Positions 37,881 through 48,900 of a stretch of 64,000 nt of DNA are shown piece by piece. Origin of the DNA: Branchiostoma floridae (Eukaryota; Chordata; Leptocardii; Amphioxiformes; Branchiostomatidae); assembly GCF_000003815.2 (NCBI RefSeq), contig NC_049995.1:3980684-4044683 (forward strand), in the 5' to 3' direction. Within the stretch, counting starts at the first letter, position 1. The number at the start of each line of letters is the position of its first letter. The notes under the pieces were generated by a model that worked only from the letters and a program-made list of their open reading frames with translations, had not been told where the DNA came from and made no database searches. Position numbers and translations under genes: made by a program.

Positions 37881-39290
37881 AAACCATACATATATTCATC
37901 TGAAGTATTATCTAGAAATAAGATGGAAAGAAATAAAATGAACTGAAAAGAATTTTTTTTTCTTTAATTTAAAAAATGGAATAACCTTAATTAGACCTTT
38001 CCATTACTTTCTGTGCCGAATCAGGTCAGATTTTGGACCAATTGGAAAATGAGGATGAACTGAACTGAACTAGACTGGAAAATGGAGTACACATAACTGG
38101 AGCAAAGTAGAATAGAGTTGATAACTTCATTTTTATCAAGTTTCTGTTTTGAATATTGCCCATTCACAAGTTTTCATAGACAATCAGGTCCAGGTTCAGG
38201 CCCGGACCTGATCCTCTGGACCTGAATCGTACCTGTACCTGAATCTCCTGCACCACAAAAAGTTGAATTTCCTACCAATTCTTTACATAGTTAGAACAAC
38301 CCTACAGAAAAAAATTGCTTTATCTAATGAAACAAAATCCTACCCACCCACAACAGGTCTTCATGAGTCAATCATGCAGTCCCCACAAAGACAGGTGGGT
38401 GTTACTGTAAACAGGAAGAAGGGAAATATCTTCATACTTTAAAGTTTCACCACCCTTTAATCTCTCCCAACCACTATCACTAACCATAGCTATGATATCT
38501 TCCCATGGAAATTAAGATATTTCAGAAACATTCAAAGCGTTTGGAGTAATCGTTGGGATAAACAGGAAATTCTGGACATTTAAATTACAATTCATTGCAA
38601 GGTTCAATAATTTGACTTAGACTTCTACTAGTGCTCTGACAACTTTTGGTAATCACTCATTACAAAATGTGAGAGTTTAGTACAGTATCACTTCTGCATT
38701 CAAAATAAAATGAAAAATAAAATCTTTATCAAATTGACATGGTACTGGTCTACGTGGAAAAATTATCCACTAACGTTAAATATAAAATATTATTTAGTAT
38801 TCAATTCATATCTGTCAGGTGGTCCTTACGTTACTGTCCTGCTAGTCACTTGTACATGTACAGGTTTCAAACTATAGTCAAAATGGCAGAACATTAAGGC
38901 ATAAAGACTGCAACACTTCCAAACAGAAGCTCCGAAAGAGTGAAAACTTCCCATTACTCCAGCTTAAGTGTTAATCTCGGATTTAGATAAAGCCCAATGC
39001 CTCAAATCAGCTTACTGAAAGCTAATCTGTCCCTAAATCTGGACCCTGGTACAGGAATGCAGCCTGCCATTTGGATTATGTCATCCGAGGTCATCGGAGG
39101 TCAGGCGTGGAATATAGATAACCCCAGGTTCACTGGTTTGGATGTTCCACCTGCCAATCACCACTAGAGGGGGGGTGAACAAATGACTTAATCACCATAC
39201 AAGCTGGGACTGAGCCAGAGGTGGGGGAGGATCACAAGATTCAACTTTTCTTTACTAAAAAGTTCAAGGTTGTATGGTTGGATATGTTTC
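37881..39290. other. gene-free stretch
   Basis: AT-rich sequence. A perfect direct repeat AGGTCA-TCGG-AGGTCA lies at 39088-39103. Nothing else can be supported. Confidence 0.45.
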
Positions 39291-39298
39291 AGATGTGT

Positions 39299-39372
39299 GG
39301 GGTCATGTGGCACAATCGGCAGGGTTTTTGATTCATAACCAAGAGGTACTGGGTTCGAATCCATTGAGTGTA
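39299..39372 (+). mobile_element. tRNA-Met-like SINE head or tRNA pseudogene
   Basis: GGGGTCATGTGGCACAATCG at the left resembles a degraded A box. The centre has an anticodon-loop-like TTCATAA, and a perfect B box GGTTCGAATCC lies at 39352-39362. The acceptor stem does not close and the anticodon stem has mismatches, so this is not a functional tRNA. The layout suggests a tRNA(Met)-derived SINE promoter. Confidence 0.6.
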
Positions 39373-39373
39373 T

Positions 39374-39573
39374 GAGGAGGGTCTGCATGCTCTTTTCCGT
39401 AAGGCGTAGGCAGCCTATTTCTATTTCCCGTAATTCGTAGGGAAAACCATTTTATCTACGTAATTCGTAGCGAGGCGACCAAATTTAACATAATTGCCTT
39501 CCTTGATTTAGCGTAATACGTTGGGGGTTCTTCTGAATTCAGCGTAAATCGTTGTTGGGACCCCCATGCAAAC
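39374..39573. repeat. dispersed repeat, GAGGGTCTGCATG family, full copy 1
   Basis: It starts GAGGGTCTGCATG and ends CATGCAAACCCTC, imperfect inverted ends. In between are the boxes CGTAAGGCGTAGGCAGCC, CGTAATTCGTAG (twice), TTAGCGTAATACG and CAGCGTAAATCGTTG. About 200 bp long and non-coding. A second full-length copy lies at 40499-40708, and lone ends lie at 1799 and 23947. No clean target duplication was seen. Confidence 0.78.
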
Positions 39574-39679
39574 CCTCTATGCGTACCTAGGGATTTGGAG
39601 GAATTTGCAGTTCACTTACAAACTTTCAAAGCTGTACAAAACAAGTGGAAAATGTCTTAAACATCTGTTTGGAGATTTT

Positions 39680-40445
39680 TTTAGTAGGTGGTCAAAGAAA
39701 AGCTGGTCTGAATCATGTCTTCATCTCCCCACACTGCAGGTAACCTACAGGCACAACTGGTACTGCTGTGGGCTGTCAGCTCAGCTGTTTCACTTTCACC
39801 AGGACTTTCACTAGACAATGAAGCAACTGGGGAGAAACTAGGACATTTCAGGAAGGAGGGAGTGAATGACTGATAAATTGAATAAATGAAACAACATGTT
39901 CCAACTGTTACTACTGTCTTTGATTTCAGCTCAGCTGTGCCACTTTCACCAGGACTTTCACTACACAACAGAACAACTGGGGAGAAACTGGGACATCTCA
40001 GGATTCAGGTGTAATGAATCAGGAAGGAGGGAGTGAATGATTGATTGAATGAATAAATGAAACAAGATGTAACCTTAAGTCGCAACTGTTAGAACTGTCT
40101 TTGATTTCGGCTCACATGTGAGTGAGTGAGTGAGTGAGTGAGTGAGTGAGTGAGTGAGTGAGTGAGTGAGTGAGTGAGTGAGTGAGTGAGTGAGTGAGTG
40201 AGTGAGTGGTGAGTGGTGAGTGGGCGGGCGGGCGAGCGAGCGAGCAAACGAACGAACGAACGAAGGCATTTAAGAAAGATGCACAACTGGTACTGCTCAG
40301 CTGTTTCACTTTACACAACCAAGCAACTGGGGAGAAACTGGGACAACTTGAAGGAAGGAGGGAGTGAATGATTGATGAAATGCATAAACAAATGAAGCAT
40401 GTAGCCTTAATAGTTCGACTGTTTCTACCTGTCATTGATTAAATG
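39680..40445. repeat. diverged tandem repeat, about 165-bp unit, with embedded microsatellite
   Basis: Units share TGATTTCAGCTCAG(C/A)TG, CACTTTCACCAGGACTTTCA, AACTGGGGAGAAACT(A/G)GGACA and GGAAGGAGGGAGTGAATGA. They start near 39775, 39927, 40108 and 40295. The third is expanded by the tetranucleotide array. Confidence 0.8.
40117..40263. repeat. GAGT microsatellite passing through GGGC, GAGC and AACG runs
   Basis: About 22 GAGT units are followed by GAGTG variants, then GGGC, GAGC and AACG/ACGA tetranucleotide runs. The Thr-His-Ser-Leu reverse frames over it are repeat artefacts. Confidence 0.95.
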
Positions 40446-40498
40446 ATTTCAGCTCAGATGTCAATGATTTTTGCCTGGGAGTTCGAACCAAGTTAAAT

Positions 40499-40708
40499 AA
40501 CAAAATATACACCCTTCTGAGAGGGTCTGCATGCTCTGTTACGTAAGGCGTAGGCAGCCTATTTTATTTCCCATAACTCGTAGGGAAAACCATCTTATCT
40601 ACGTAATTCGTAGCAAGGCAACCAAATTTGGCGTAATTGCCTTCGTTGATTTAGCGTAATACGTAGGGGGCTCTTCTGAATTCAACGTAAATCGTTGTGA
40701 GACCCTCT
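40499..40708. repeat. dispersed repeat, GAGGGTCTGCATG family, full copy 2
   Basis: It follows copy 1 (39374-39573) box for box from GAGGGTCTGCATGCTCT to TCGTTGTGAGACCCTC, with substitutions and a different right terminus. The two copies are 0.9 kb apart in the same orientation, so either two insertions or a segmental duplication could explain them. Confidence 0.78.
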
Positions 40709-41240
40709 ATGATGTAAAGGAACCTTGGATCTTACAAATCACACTCTCCGAGCTAGAAGCAAACAAAACTAATAAACATTACCAAGCAAGAAGAGACAAG
40801 AAGAGATCTTTATTTATGCATATGACAAAGCTGCTTACATCCACTAATACCTGTTAGTAAACTGAAGGGCCAGGCCTACAACAAAAATAGATATATAATT
40901 TACAGGCAAGAAGTTTTCAAATCTGAACTTAACTACTTCAAGTAAGATAAAACCTTGTTAAAGCTAAAGGGAAACAGTTTTTCTGATCAAGGGGGCTTAA
41001 AAAGTTTATTTTGTAGCTTGGGGATACTGACTATCTAATACCAGCTCAAAAAAAAACAAGAAACAGCCATGACTTCAAATACAAGAGTTACCAACCTAGG
41101 ATTGATGTGTTCAAAAATTCGTATTTTCCCAGAACTATCGTAGAGTGGAACATCTTCTCTGGCTTGCAGATAGATGTGCAAAAGTTAGGTATGACGGATT
41201 GTCCAGTGTAATATAACCAGCTGCTGCTGCACCGCGTGCC

Positions 41241-41306
41241 TGCGAAGCTGGTGTGTTACGCCGAAGGGCGGTTATACCGGCTATATAGATACAGATACAG
41301 ATACAG
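41241..41306 (+). mobile_element. SINE-like tail with (GATACA)n
   Basis: GCGAAGCTGGTGTGTTACGC, then GGTTATACCGGCTATATAGA, then GATACA repeats. The same block occurs at 58291-58352, so it is an interspersed element with a short-repeat tail. Confidence 0.6.
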
Positions 41307-41579
41307 ACTAAAATGAAAGCTAAATCCATTTTCAACATGTTGGAAAACAACACTCAAACTCAAAGTTTCAAACCTCAATCAACATTTTCACTTTAAGTAT
41401 TTTCGTAACATACATTCACTAAATAACATCCCTCTTCTTGAAGGTTTATTTCAAGAAAATCCACGTTTTGTTCAGATTCTATAAGTGACAACAGACAAAA
41501 ACAGAAGTACTGGTACATTGTAACGTTATAACGTTAGTGATTGGCAAACAGATGTGACATTTTCATTCCTTTTAATTAA

Positions 41580-42102
41580 AGGGGCATTCCACTCCACACG
41601 GAGTGTTATTTTCCGATACATATTCATTTTAGGAAGTGATAACTGCATACTACTTCACGTTATACGATAAAGTAACCAGTTGCTCCACATGCCTCAAAAG
41701 CATTCAGTCTTCTACTAAACTCCCCAAGTACCCTCTAATTGAATTAATCCTATGGCTGAATACAATGCAAAACTTTTAGGTAAGGTTACAAAACTGATTT
41801 CAGGTTCGCTAAGAAATCTCGTCTTGTTCTTGTATTCTTTGCTATCTTATGAGCAATTTACCTTCTCGGTGTGCTTAGCGCACTTCATTTATTCCAAAAA
41901 TAGGTACGATAAACAAAGTGTCTATGCATGTAGGGAATGCAGGGTAGGGTCTGCATGGGTTTAGTGAGTGTCATTATTATTTTATAAAACACACATCACG
42001 TAATTCATCCCAAGGTGAATTCCACAAAATTCGGCTGATTATGTATTCATTGACACATTATCTATTGGAAAACAAGACTCCCTTCTGAAGTGGAATGCCC
42101 CT
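41580..42102. mobile_element. 523-bp MITE flanked by TTAA
   Basis: Ends AGGGGCATTCCACT and AGTGGAATGCCCCT are perfect 14-bp inverted repeats, and TTAA lies immediately outside both ends (41576-41579 and 42103-42106). This can be read as a piggyBac-type TTAA target, or as a Tc1/mariner-type TA target with ends starting AAGGGG. No transposase coding. Confidence 0.78.
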
Positions 42103-42106
42103 TTAA

Positions 42107-42671
42107 GGCTCTATTCAATTTAATTTTACTTTCATCCCTCCTTTTTAAGGTCTATGGCAAGAAACCTGATGTTATCATGGATTTTTGTGACTACGAGCAA
42201 CAACAATCTTCTTAAGCACAGATTAACAGTCTCGAGAAACACCGAAGACAGGTTGACAACTTGTGTTCTCAACATTCCCGAAACCCCGTGGGAAAAACAA
42301 GAAAAACACCTCGGACCACGTTCTCTCGATTTTTCAAAAATTCAAGATCTTGCAAACCAAAAAACAACTTCAACGTTTCCCTAGAAGACTAGAAAGTCAT
42401 CAGGAAGTTGAAACAATGTTAGGGATTGGATGGACATCTAGGAAAAGTTAAATCTGGACTTACCAAGTTTGACAGTTGTTGTTGGGAAGGTCAGAAGTCT
42501 TGAACTGCCCGCGCCGCGAGTCTGGACATATGGGAAGGTACGGGGATCAACCGTTACTGCTGGTGGTAGGGAGGATGTAGCTGATCAATGATGTCTGAGG
42601 GGAGGAAGGCCATCTTAAATCAAATTTATGGATGACATCACGACCCATCACTTTTCGTCCGTTTCAAGAAA
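42107..42671. other. no supported gene; possible 5' exon on the minus strand
   Basis: On the minus strand, AAGATGGCC at about 42615-42623 (a YY1-type start context) is followed about 160 bases later by a good donor, CTTG|GTAAGTCC at about 42455. The ATG frame closes after 19 codons, so if this is an exon it is 5' UTR or non-coding RNA. No downstream exon was identified. Confidence 0.3.
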
Positions 42672-42775
42672 AGTTTATTTATTAGGATTCTCCACACTGG
42701 AGGGTATGGCGGAACAGGTGTCAAAATAAAAGACACCTTTTCGAAGCCGCCATAAAGTTCGTGACCATACCACAG
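42672..42775 (-). mobile_element. retroelement 3' fragment (family of 30633-31030)
   Basis: TTTATTAGGATTCTCCA, GGAGGGTATGGCGGAACAGG and TTCGAAGCCGCCATA match the tail-proximal part of 30633-31030 with a few differences. Confidence 0.65.
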
Positions 42776-43164
42776 AATGTACAAAGAAGCTACAAAATTA
42801 GGAAATATATGTTGTAAATTGTAACGGAATGTTGGAAATCGGATGATGAGCGAAGTCTATCAAAGTCAAAAAGAAGAGTGTGAAAGAACAAAGATAAATG
42901 ATAATGATAAGATCTTGTTGCTCGGTATCATGTTCTGTGTGATCGATCACTCACTTGTTCATCCGTCTTGACAACTTACCGCTTAGATTTCATAATGAAG
43001 GCAACTTTTTTTAATGCTCTCCGTATGTTCACACGTTCGCATACCATGAGTCCAGTGATGCCCTCTAGCGTGCCTAGAGGACGTAATCTATATCATCAAA
43101 TCAGTATGACATCATCAAAATCATCTTTGTAGATTTAGGACCAACTTACTGGTGGTGATCGAGC

Positions 43165-43662
43165 GCCGCAGGCGCGAGACTCACGCCGAAGGCGTGAGCT
43201 TCCTAGGGGGGTCCGGGGGCATGCTCCCCCGGAATATTTTTAAAATATTGACCCTCTGAAACCCCATTTCCTGCATCTTGACGGGCAAAATTTGCTGGCT
43301 AAGTTTAAATCTTTTAATGGAATTTCTATCAAAATACACAAGGCTTTTGGCATAAGTCTTTGAGTCATTTATTTTCATCATGTCTGACACCAAAGGCGCG
43401 AGGCGTCGCAATGGACTGAATGGAGGTCCGGGGAAATTTTGAAATCTGGACCCTCTGAAAAGCCATTTCCTGCACTTTCTTGGGCAAATTTTGCTGATAG
43501 ACTCACTAAGATTGAATGAAATGTCTATAAGTAAAAAATGGAAATCAGTCATGCCTTTGAAAAAAATTCTTGGACATGAAAAAGTGGACCTTCATGCATG
43601 AAAAAGCGGACCTTTTCAGCGTGTGGGGGGGTTCTTCCGAACCCCCCCTGGCTACGGGCATG
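43165..43662 (-). mobile_element. hAT-type element remnant, 5'-truncated
   Basis: The right end CCCCCCTGGCTACGGGCATG (reversed CATGCCCGTAGCCAGGGGGG) resembles the CAGGCCCGTAGCC-type terminus of hAT elements in marine animals. Just inside is a perfect hairpin GGGGGGTTC-TTCC-GAACCCCCC. At 43201-43233 lies the palindromic GTCCGGGGGCATGCTCCCCC box, and two diverged copies of a module with ACCCTCTGAAA and CATTTCCTGCA follow at 43250 and 43450. No opposite terminus was found. Confidence 0.55.
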
Positions 43663-45067
43663 TATGCCACACTAAACTTTTAACTCCTGACAAAGTCCAC
43701 TATTACTACTGGTATTCGGCCAGGCCGGAGTCTGGTAGAGACTATTTGTTCCGTATCACTCTGGCTCAGACACTGCTGGGATTTCATCCTGACGCGAAGT
43801 TTACCGACGCACCCATGTCCGGACTGTTATGTTTACAACTAAGGAATTAACCTCAACATGGGAAAAACAAACAACAGTCTGGACAAAGTCAAATTACATA
43901 AAGATTAACCTCAACGCGTACCTGGAAAGTTTTTCTTGTATGGACTTTTCTGTTTGTTTAGAAAGCGACGTCTTTTGTGCGAGAAAACGCCGATACAGTG
44001 AACTTTCGCGAGCTAACATTTGCAAAAGCGCCACAATGCGATTTAAGTTTACACTACAGTTGATTAGACATCGTAGATATTTTGGTCAATGGTTATTACT
44101 AATAGGCAGTTCATAGAAGTTATGGTTTGTGTCTTTTTGTCGTGTGTAGTTGCATAAGAAATCAGCACGAAAAACACAAGCTAAGTTGGCAAAAGAAAAG
44201 AAAAGAACGCAGGAAGCGATCTTTAAATTCCCCTTTATGAAAAAGAGTAACAGCTGCTCGATTCCTCTTACAAGAAAGTACAAAATGTACAGTCCCGATT
44301 CCATATGCCCTGCCGAGAGTAGAGACCTCCCCGCCATGCGCGCAGTACCTTTGATGACGTCATGGTTGTTACACGCCTCATCGTAAAATGATTTGCGATG
44401 TTCACTAAAACTTGATAATGATTCTCAGTATCCGACCTTGGATAAAAATATCGAATTATAACGATTCCGTTTAACTATTGAATAGTTAAACGGAATCGTT
44501 AAATCTTTACCACTACTTATTATTTTCTTCAGAGTCTATCAGACTCACTCACGGCCAAAGTATTTCCTGTACAATCTTCAAGCAGATGTTGGTAGGTTTA
44601 TGTGTTGGAAATCTGGCTCAATCAAAATATTCCCTTCGAAGTTCCAACATTTTACTTTACCGGAGGACTCTTGTATATAATGTTATTGCTTTATCATGGT
44701 GACTTTGTAAGAATTTTTACTGACCATGCCAAATACTAAACACATTGTGGCACTGGTACCGATGGCGTTTGGTATGAAAACATCGTCCGATGATTTATTT
44801 TACGTGTTTGTGCGGTTGTGAAACCACACGCTACTGGCGCGGCGCCCTTTGGTTGTTTTTGACTTGTAAGTGAAGTTGTAACCAAAGTTCCAATTAATTA
44901 GTGCCGACTCGTGACACACTCCGTAAGCAGACGTACGTTCCCACGAAGACTGCACGAACTCCAAGCGAAAATATCAAAACTTCTCCACGCGTTTACTCGT
45001 ATTCTCTTTGTATGTCAATAAATTCCTCTCAAGTTCCGTTTCACGGGTTGTTTGATCGGTTGAACCT
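43663..45067. other. no supported gene; CpG-bearing stretch
   Basis: It contains a perfect CRE (TGACGTCA, 44355-44362) and a 21-bp-arm palindrome at 44459-44501. Open frames up to 95 codons have no recognisable domain. Confidence 0.4.
44459..44501. repeat. perfect palindrome, 21-bp arms, 1-nt centre
   Basis: AACGATTCCGTTTAACTATT is followed by one G and then its exact reverse complement; one more T/A pair extends it outward. Nothing at the edges looks like a transposon end. Confidence 0.95.
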
Positions 45068-45167
45068 NNNNNNNNNNNNNNNNNNNNNNNNNNNNNNNNN
45101 NNNNNNNNNNNNNNNNNNNNNNNNNNNNNNNNNNNNNNNNNNNNNNNNNNNNNNNNNNNNNNNNNNN
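45068..45167. other. assembly gap (100 N)
   Basis: Exactly 100 N, a conventional placeholder for a gap of unknown size. Confidence 0.99.
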
Positions 45168-45184
45168 AGTGACATAAGCTGGGG

Positions 45185-45256
45185 AAGGAGTTTTAGCCGC
45201 CGGCAGTGGAGTAAAATTGGCCAATTTTACTCCACTGCCGGCGGCTAAAGCTCCTT
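45185..45256. repeat. near-perfect palindrome, 36-bp arms, no spacer
   Basis: The arms meet at 45220/45221 (AAAATTGG|CCAATTTT) and differ at one position (GAGTTTTAG against GAGCTTTAG reversed). It starts only 17 bases after the sequence gap, so the gap may be caused by this structure. Confidence 0.95.
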
Positions 45257-45899
45257 TAATACTAGCCAAAATCAATCATTGTAACAGCTATTGTGCACAC
45301 TTTATAGTTAGATATTCCAATATTTTCTATTTATATATGACTTCCCTGTCTTCTACATCAAGGCGCCTTTCTCACGCCGATATAACGACGGATTTGATTG
45401 GTTTACGCAGGCAGTTGTGATGAACAAACTTGATAAGTTTGCAAAAGGAAGTTTCATTCGTTCTCTTTCGCGCCAATTCTTTCACCTTTGACCTCAATTT
45501 GCATATCGGGGCGTGCCTGGCAACCAATCACGTTGTTGTACTCAGTCCCATCAATGTACAATGAAAACCACACACATTTTCCCAATAGATAAAAGTATAA
45601 CTTATGTTATAGGCGTATACAGACTGAAATACAAAGAAGCGTTTGAAAGGATCAAAAACAAAATGAGTTTATGCTTGTTTCCTCAATTTTTGTCACGAAT
45701 TTTGGTTTTCATCCAAAGTTTGGGAGCCCAATAAAAGTAACTACCCCATAAATTCATCCTAGTTAAATTTTCAATTTTCTCTGTACAAATTGATTAACAA
45801 AAACGCTTTTCATCAATTGATTTGATGAGATTCTATTTGTTTTAGTGAGATTTGTCCCAAACGCGTTCTGTTTTACTCTTCGGGGTACGTTGCGTGTGG

Positions 45900-45980
45900 C
45901 GGCGGTGAGCGTACCTAGCAACGGCCCTAGCAACGTGTTAGTATAACAAAGGGCGTGTGTTCATTGATTGAGATTGCAAC
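45900..45980 (+). promoter_or_regulatory. THEG-family gene promoter with two RFX-type half-sites
   Basis: The 70 bases before the start codon contain GTACCTAGCAAC (45911-45922) and GGCCCTAGCAAC (45923-45934). Each carries the CCTAGCAAC right half of the RFX X-box, whose full form is close to GTTGCCTAGCAAC. RFX factors are known to drive ciliary and sperm-flagellum genes, which fits the protein encoded downstream. Binding is inferred from the motif and position. Confidence 0.55.
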
Positions 45981-48900
45981 ATGGCTACAGAAGGTGAGCA
46001 CCTTACCGATTTACACAGCTGATTTTTCAAGGACTTTTACAAAATCATTATCGCTTGTTGGGCATTTAGACGGGCAACTTAAGATTTAGCAATCCGTGAA
46101 GCATTTGTAGTCGTAATTAGGTGCAAATCTAGACAAATAGGAGAGAAATTCTGACGCAAAAGTGTTGTTCTATGTATAGGAATGCACAGACCGGAAATGT
46201 TTGTACTTTTCTTAACTGTTTAACGTTTTGAATGTGTTTTTTTCAGTGCAAGTTTCGCGGATAGACCTGCTGTCAAGACCTAAACCGATCCCACCGGGGC
46301 ATATAGAAGACAGGTAAGGTTTGCCTTGCAACAACTTTCGTGTTTTGCCACAATAACAACTTGTAACATTATGACAACACTAAGCGACCATTGTTGCGTC
46401 AAAATGCACCGAACCACAAAAGGTAGACCCAAAACTCATTTTTCCTTCTCGAAAACATAGTTGTTGGCGATTCTATTTGAGACAGTAGGAACTATAGATA
46501 AGAACATGTGCCAGTTCTTGCTAAGAGTACACATCTGCATTGTTGTTACCTGAATTAACTGCTAAGAAACAATACAATCCAACAATTAATTCGCCATTCA
46601 TATTCATCATCTGTCACTAAAGATTTCTTTTCATGCCGTTTAAAGATATTGTTGGCTTAAACAGAGCGATTTTATGTCAGTCTTATCTAAGTAATAAAGG
46701 CTGCGACATTTTGAACTCGGGAAAGGCATTAAAAATTAATACCAACATTACATAAAACCCTAGGTTGTAAAAGATCAAGGGTTTAGGGCTTGAGTCCCAT
46801 GAGATTTTGCTCACTTTGAAGTTTACTGTGTGCAGAGATTTTGAGACACCGTAAAAATGTTGATGCGCTTTCTCTTCGCTTCTTTGAGTGGCTGTCCTAA
46901 AACTCAGACGACAGCGTACCATCAATGCTTTAACCAATTACTAGGCAACTGATGACCCTACCCTGTTGTTAACGGTCCTTGATATAGTTTGTATAGCGCG
47001 AGAAAATTGCAAGGAATGTTTTTTGATGGGATATAAAAACACCATTCAAACAGGACAGCATCGTTTAATAGATACCATTCGGCCCTACAGCCATGATACA
47101 GCAGAAACAGCAAGTTGAACTATGAACTAAAGCCAGCAGCAGTGTTAATTAAGTAGGGTAAGAAAGCTGAAGAGGTTTCTTTTTTAAAATCTTTGAGGAG
47201 GCCAAAGTTTGTTTGCTAAGTCTGCTCCCCCACCGCGACGTAACGTTCCCCTAAACTCATCAAGCACAGGACGTTCCTTCACTTTTGTGGTGGTATTATT
47301 TTGCAGTAGAATGGGAAAGGAGGTTTTGGCAGTGTTTTAAGTTTGCACCTGAAACAATTATGGTGGTGATACAATGGAAATGCATTCATGGTGGAGAGTT
47401 CAATGCAAAAAACTGCAAAAAATGAAATATCGGCATTTCGTTACTGCAAAGATTTTGGAAATTTACAGTACCAGTTGGTCCCTTCAAGTGTTTGAAAGGC
47501 AAAGAACAAGCTTCATATCAAACTTAAGTTGACAATCGTAAATGTTAAGCTAGTACAGATTATTCTAGAAGAATGCGGGAGTTGGGTTGGAATAGTATCA
47601 GTATCCGCACATACTTCTATGCTCGCAAAACTTGCCAAATCATATGTTTTGCTGGAATAGAAAAATGAAAAAAAAAGATTTATCGGCAATCTCTAAATCA
47701 TTTTATGGTATCCAAATGGAGGGTATGTCAATCTGTTTTTCAATTGGTTGATTAGGTCACCTAGGTTTCTGCAAATATGCAAACCATAATGGTTATCAAC
47801 TACATAGCCAATCACATTCAGGCTGCTAGTACCTGCAACCACCTGTATGATTCAATCATTTATTCCTCCAATCAAACATTCAAAAGAAAGGAGAACAAAG
47901 CCAAAGAAAATTGAAAGAATTACAATAACATTTTGGATGTAAATATTCTTCACAAGATTTTTGTCAAGGATCTATTGAACTTAAAGTTAGTCATTCACCT
48001 TGTAGTCTTACCCATTTATTCATTCATTCTACTTGTGTGTATCTAAGGTATAAAACACAATGGTTTTCACCAAAGTCGAAAGGATAATCTACAAGTTACC
48101 AAACACCAGGTCAAAGTAACACAGTTAGCTGAAAGAGAAGGCTTCTACTTTCTTGTCACGGCTGTCTTACGCTACTGTCGTATAGGAAGTACCATAAAAA
48201 CGTCGCGTTGAAAGCAAAAGGGGCGAATAAACACAGCTGACATGCCGACAAACATGCGGAACAATGCAAACGCTGGAGGCGATGTGCTTTCGCCTGACAG
48301 CTATTTGGCGAAACAGATTTTAACGCATTCTGGGGACAGAGTTTGGAAGGGTGTATTGTGCATTGCACCAATACACACCCTGTTTCAAATCAACAACTGC
48401 TTTGACAAAACCCTATTTCAACGCAATCTGTCCACGCCTATGGTTAATTTAATTCAACGTCTAAATAGGGAGGGGGATTTGGGAAAAGCAATCAATGAGA
48501 ATTGAATAGGATGGCGCGTATAACTGTCTCATTTGTCAGGTGGTATTTGGCAAAACAGGACAGCTAGTCAGTGCTAAGGTTTCAGCTGTGACAGTATCTT
48601 TATGAAAAAAGTAATCTGCTTAAGGGAGGTGTTGATGGTGTCGGTTCTAGAATGTTTTAGTTTTGCTGTTGTCATAGCGATGCTTGTAAACAATCGTAGG
48701 ACGTCTCTTATAAGGATTCATTTGTAACTTTGTTTGCAATAGTGTATGAAACAAAGCTTAAGACACAAAAAATATGGTGTTAATCCTAGATTTTGTATCA
48801 TTATGTATAATATGAGGTTGCATTTGTAAAATATTCTCTTGTGAACTTCGGGGATCTGGTCCAAGCAGAAACTAGAAAGAAAGTATATGAAATGGATTTA

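Noticed and set aside
39299-39372. Functional tRNA-Met gene
   Set aside because: The B box is perfect, but the acceptor stem does not pair and the anticodon stem is mismatched. Treated as a SINE head or pseudogene.
40075-40435. Thr-His-Ser-Leu repeat proteins on the minus strand
   Set aside because: Translation of a GAGT microsatellite; any frame gives such a product.
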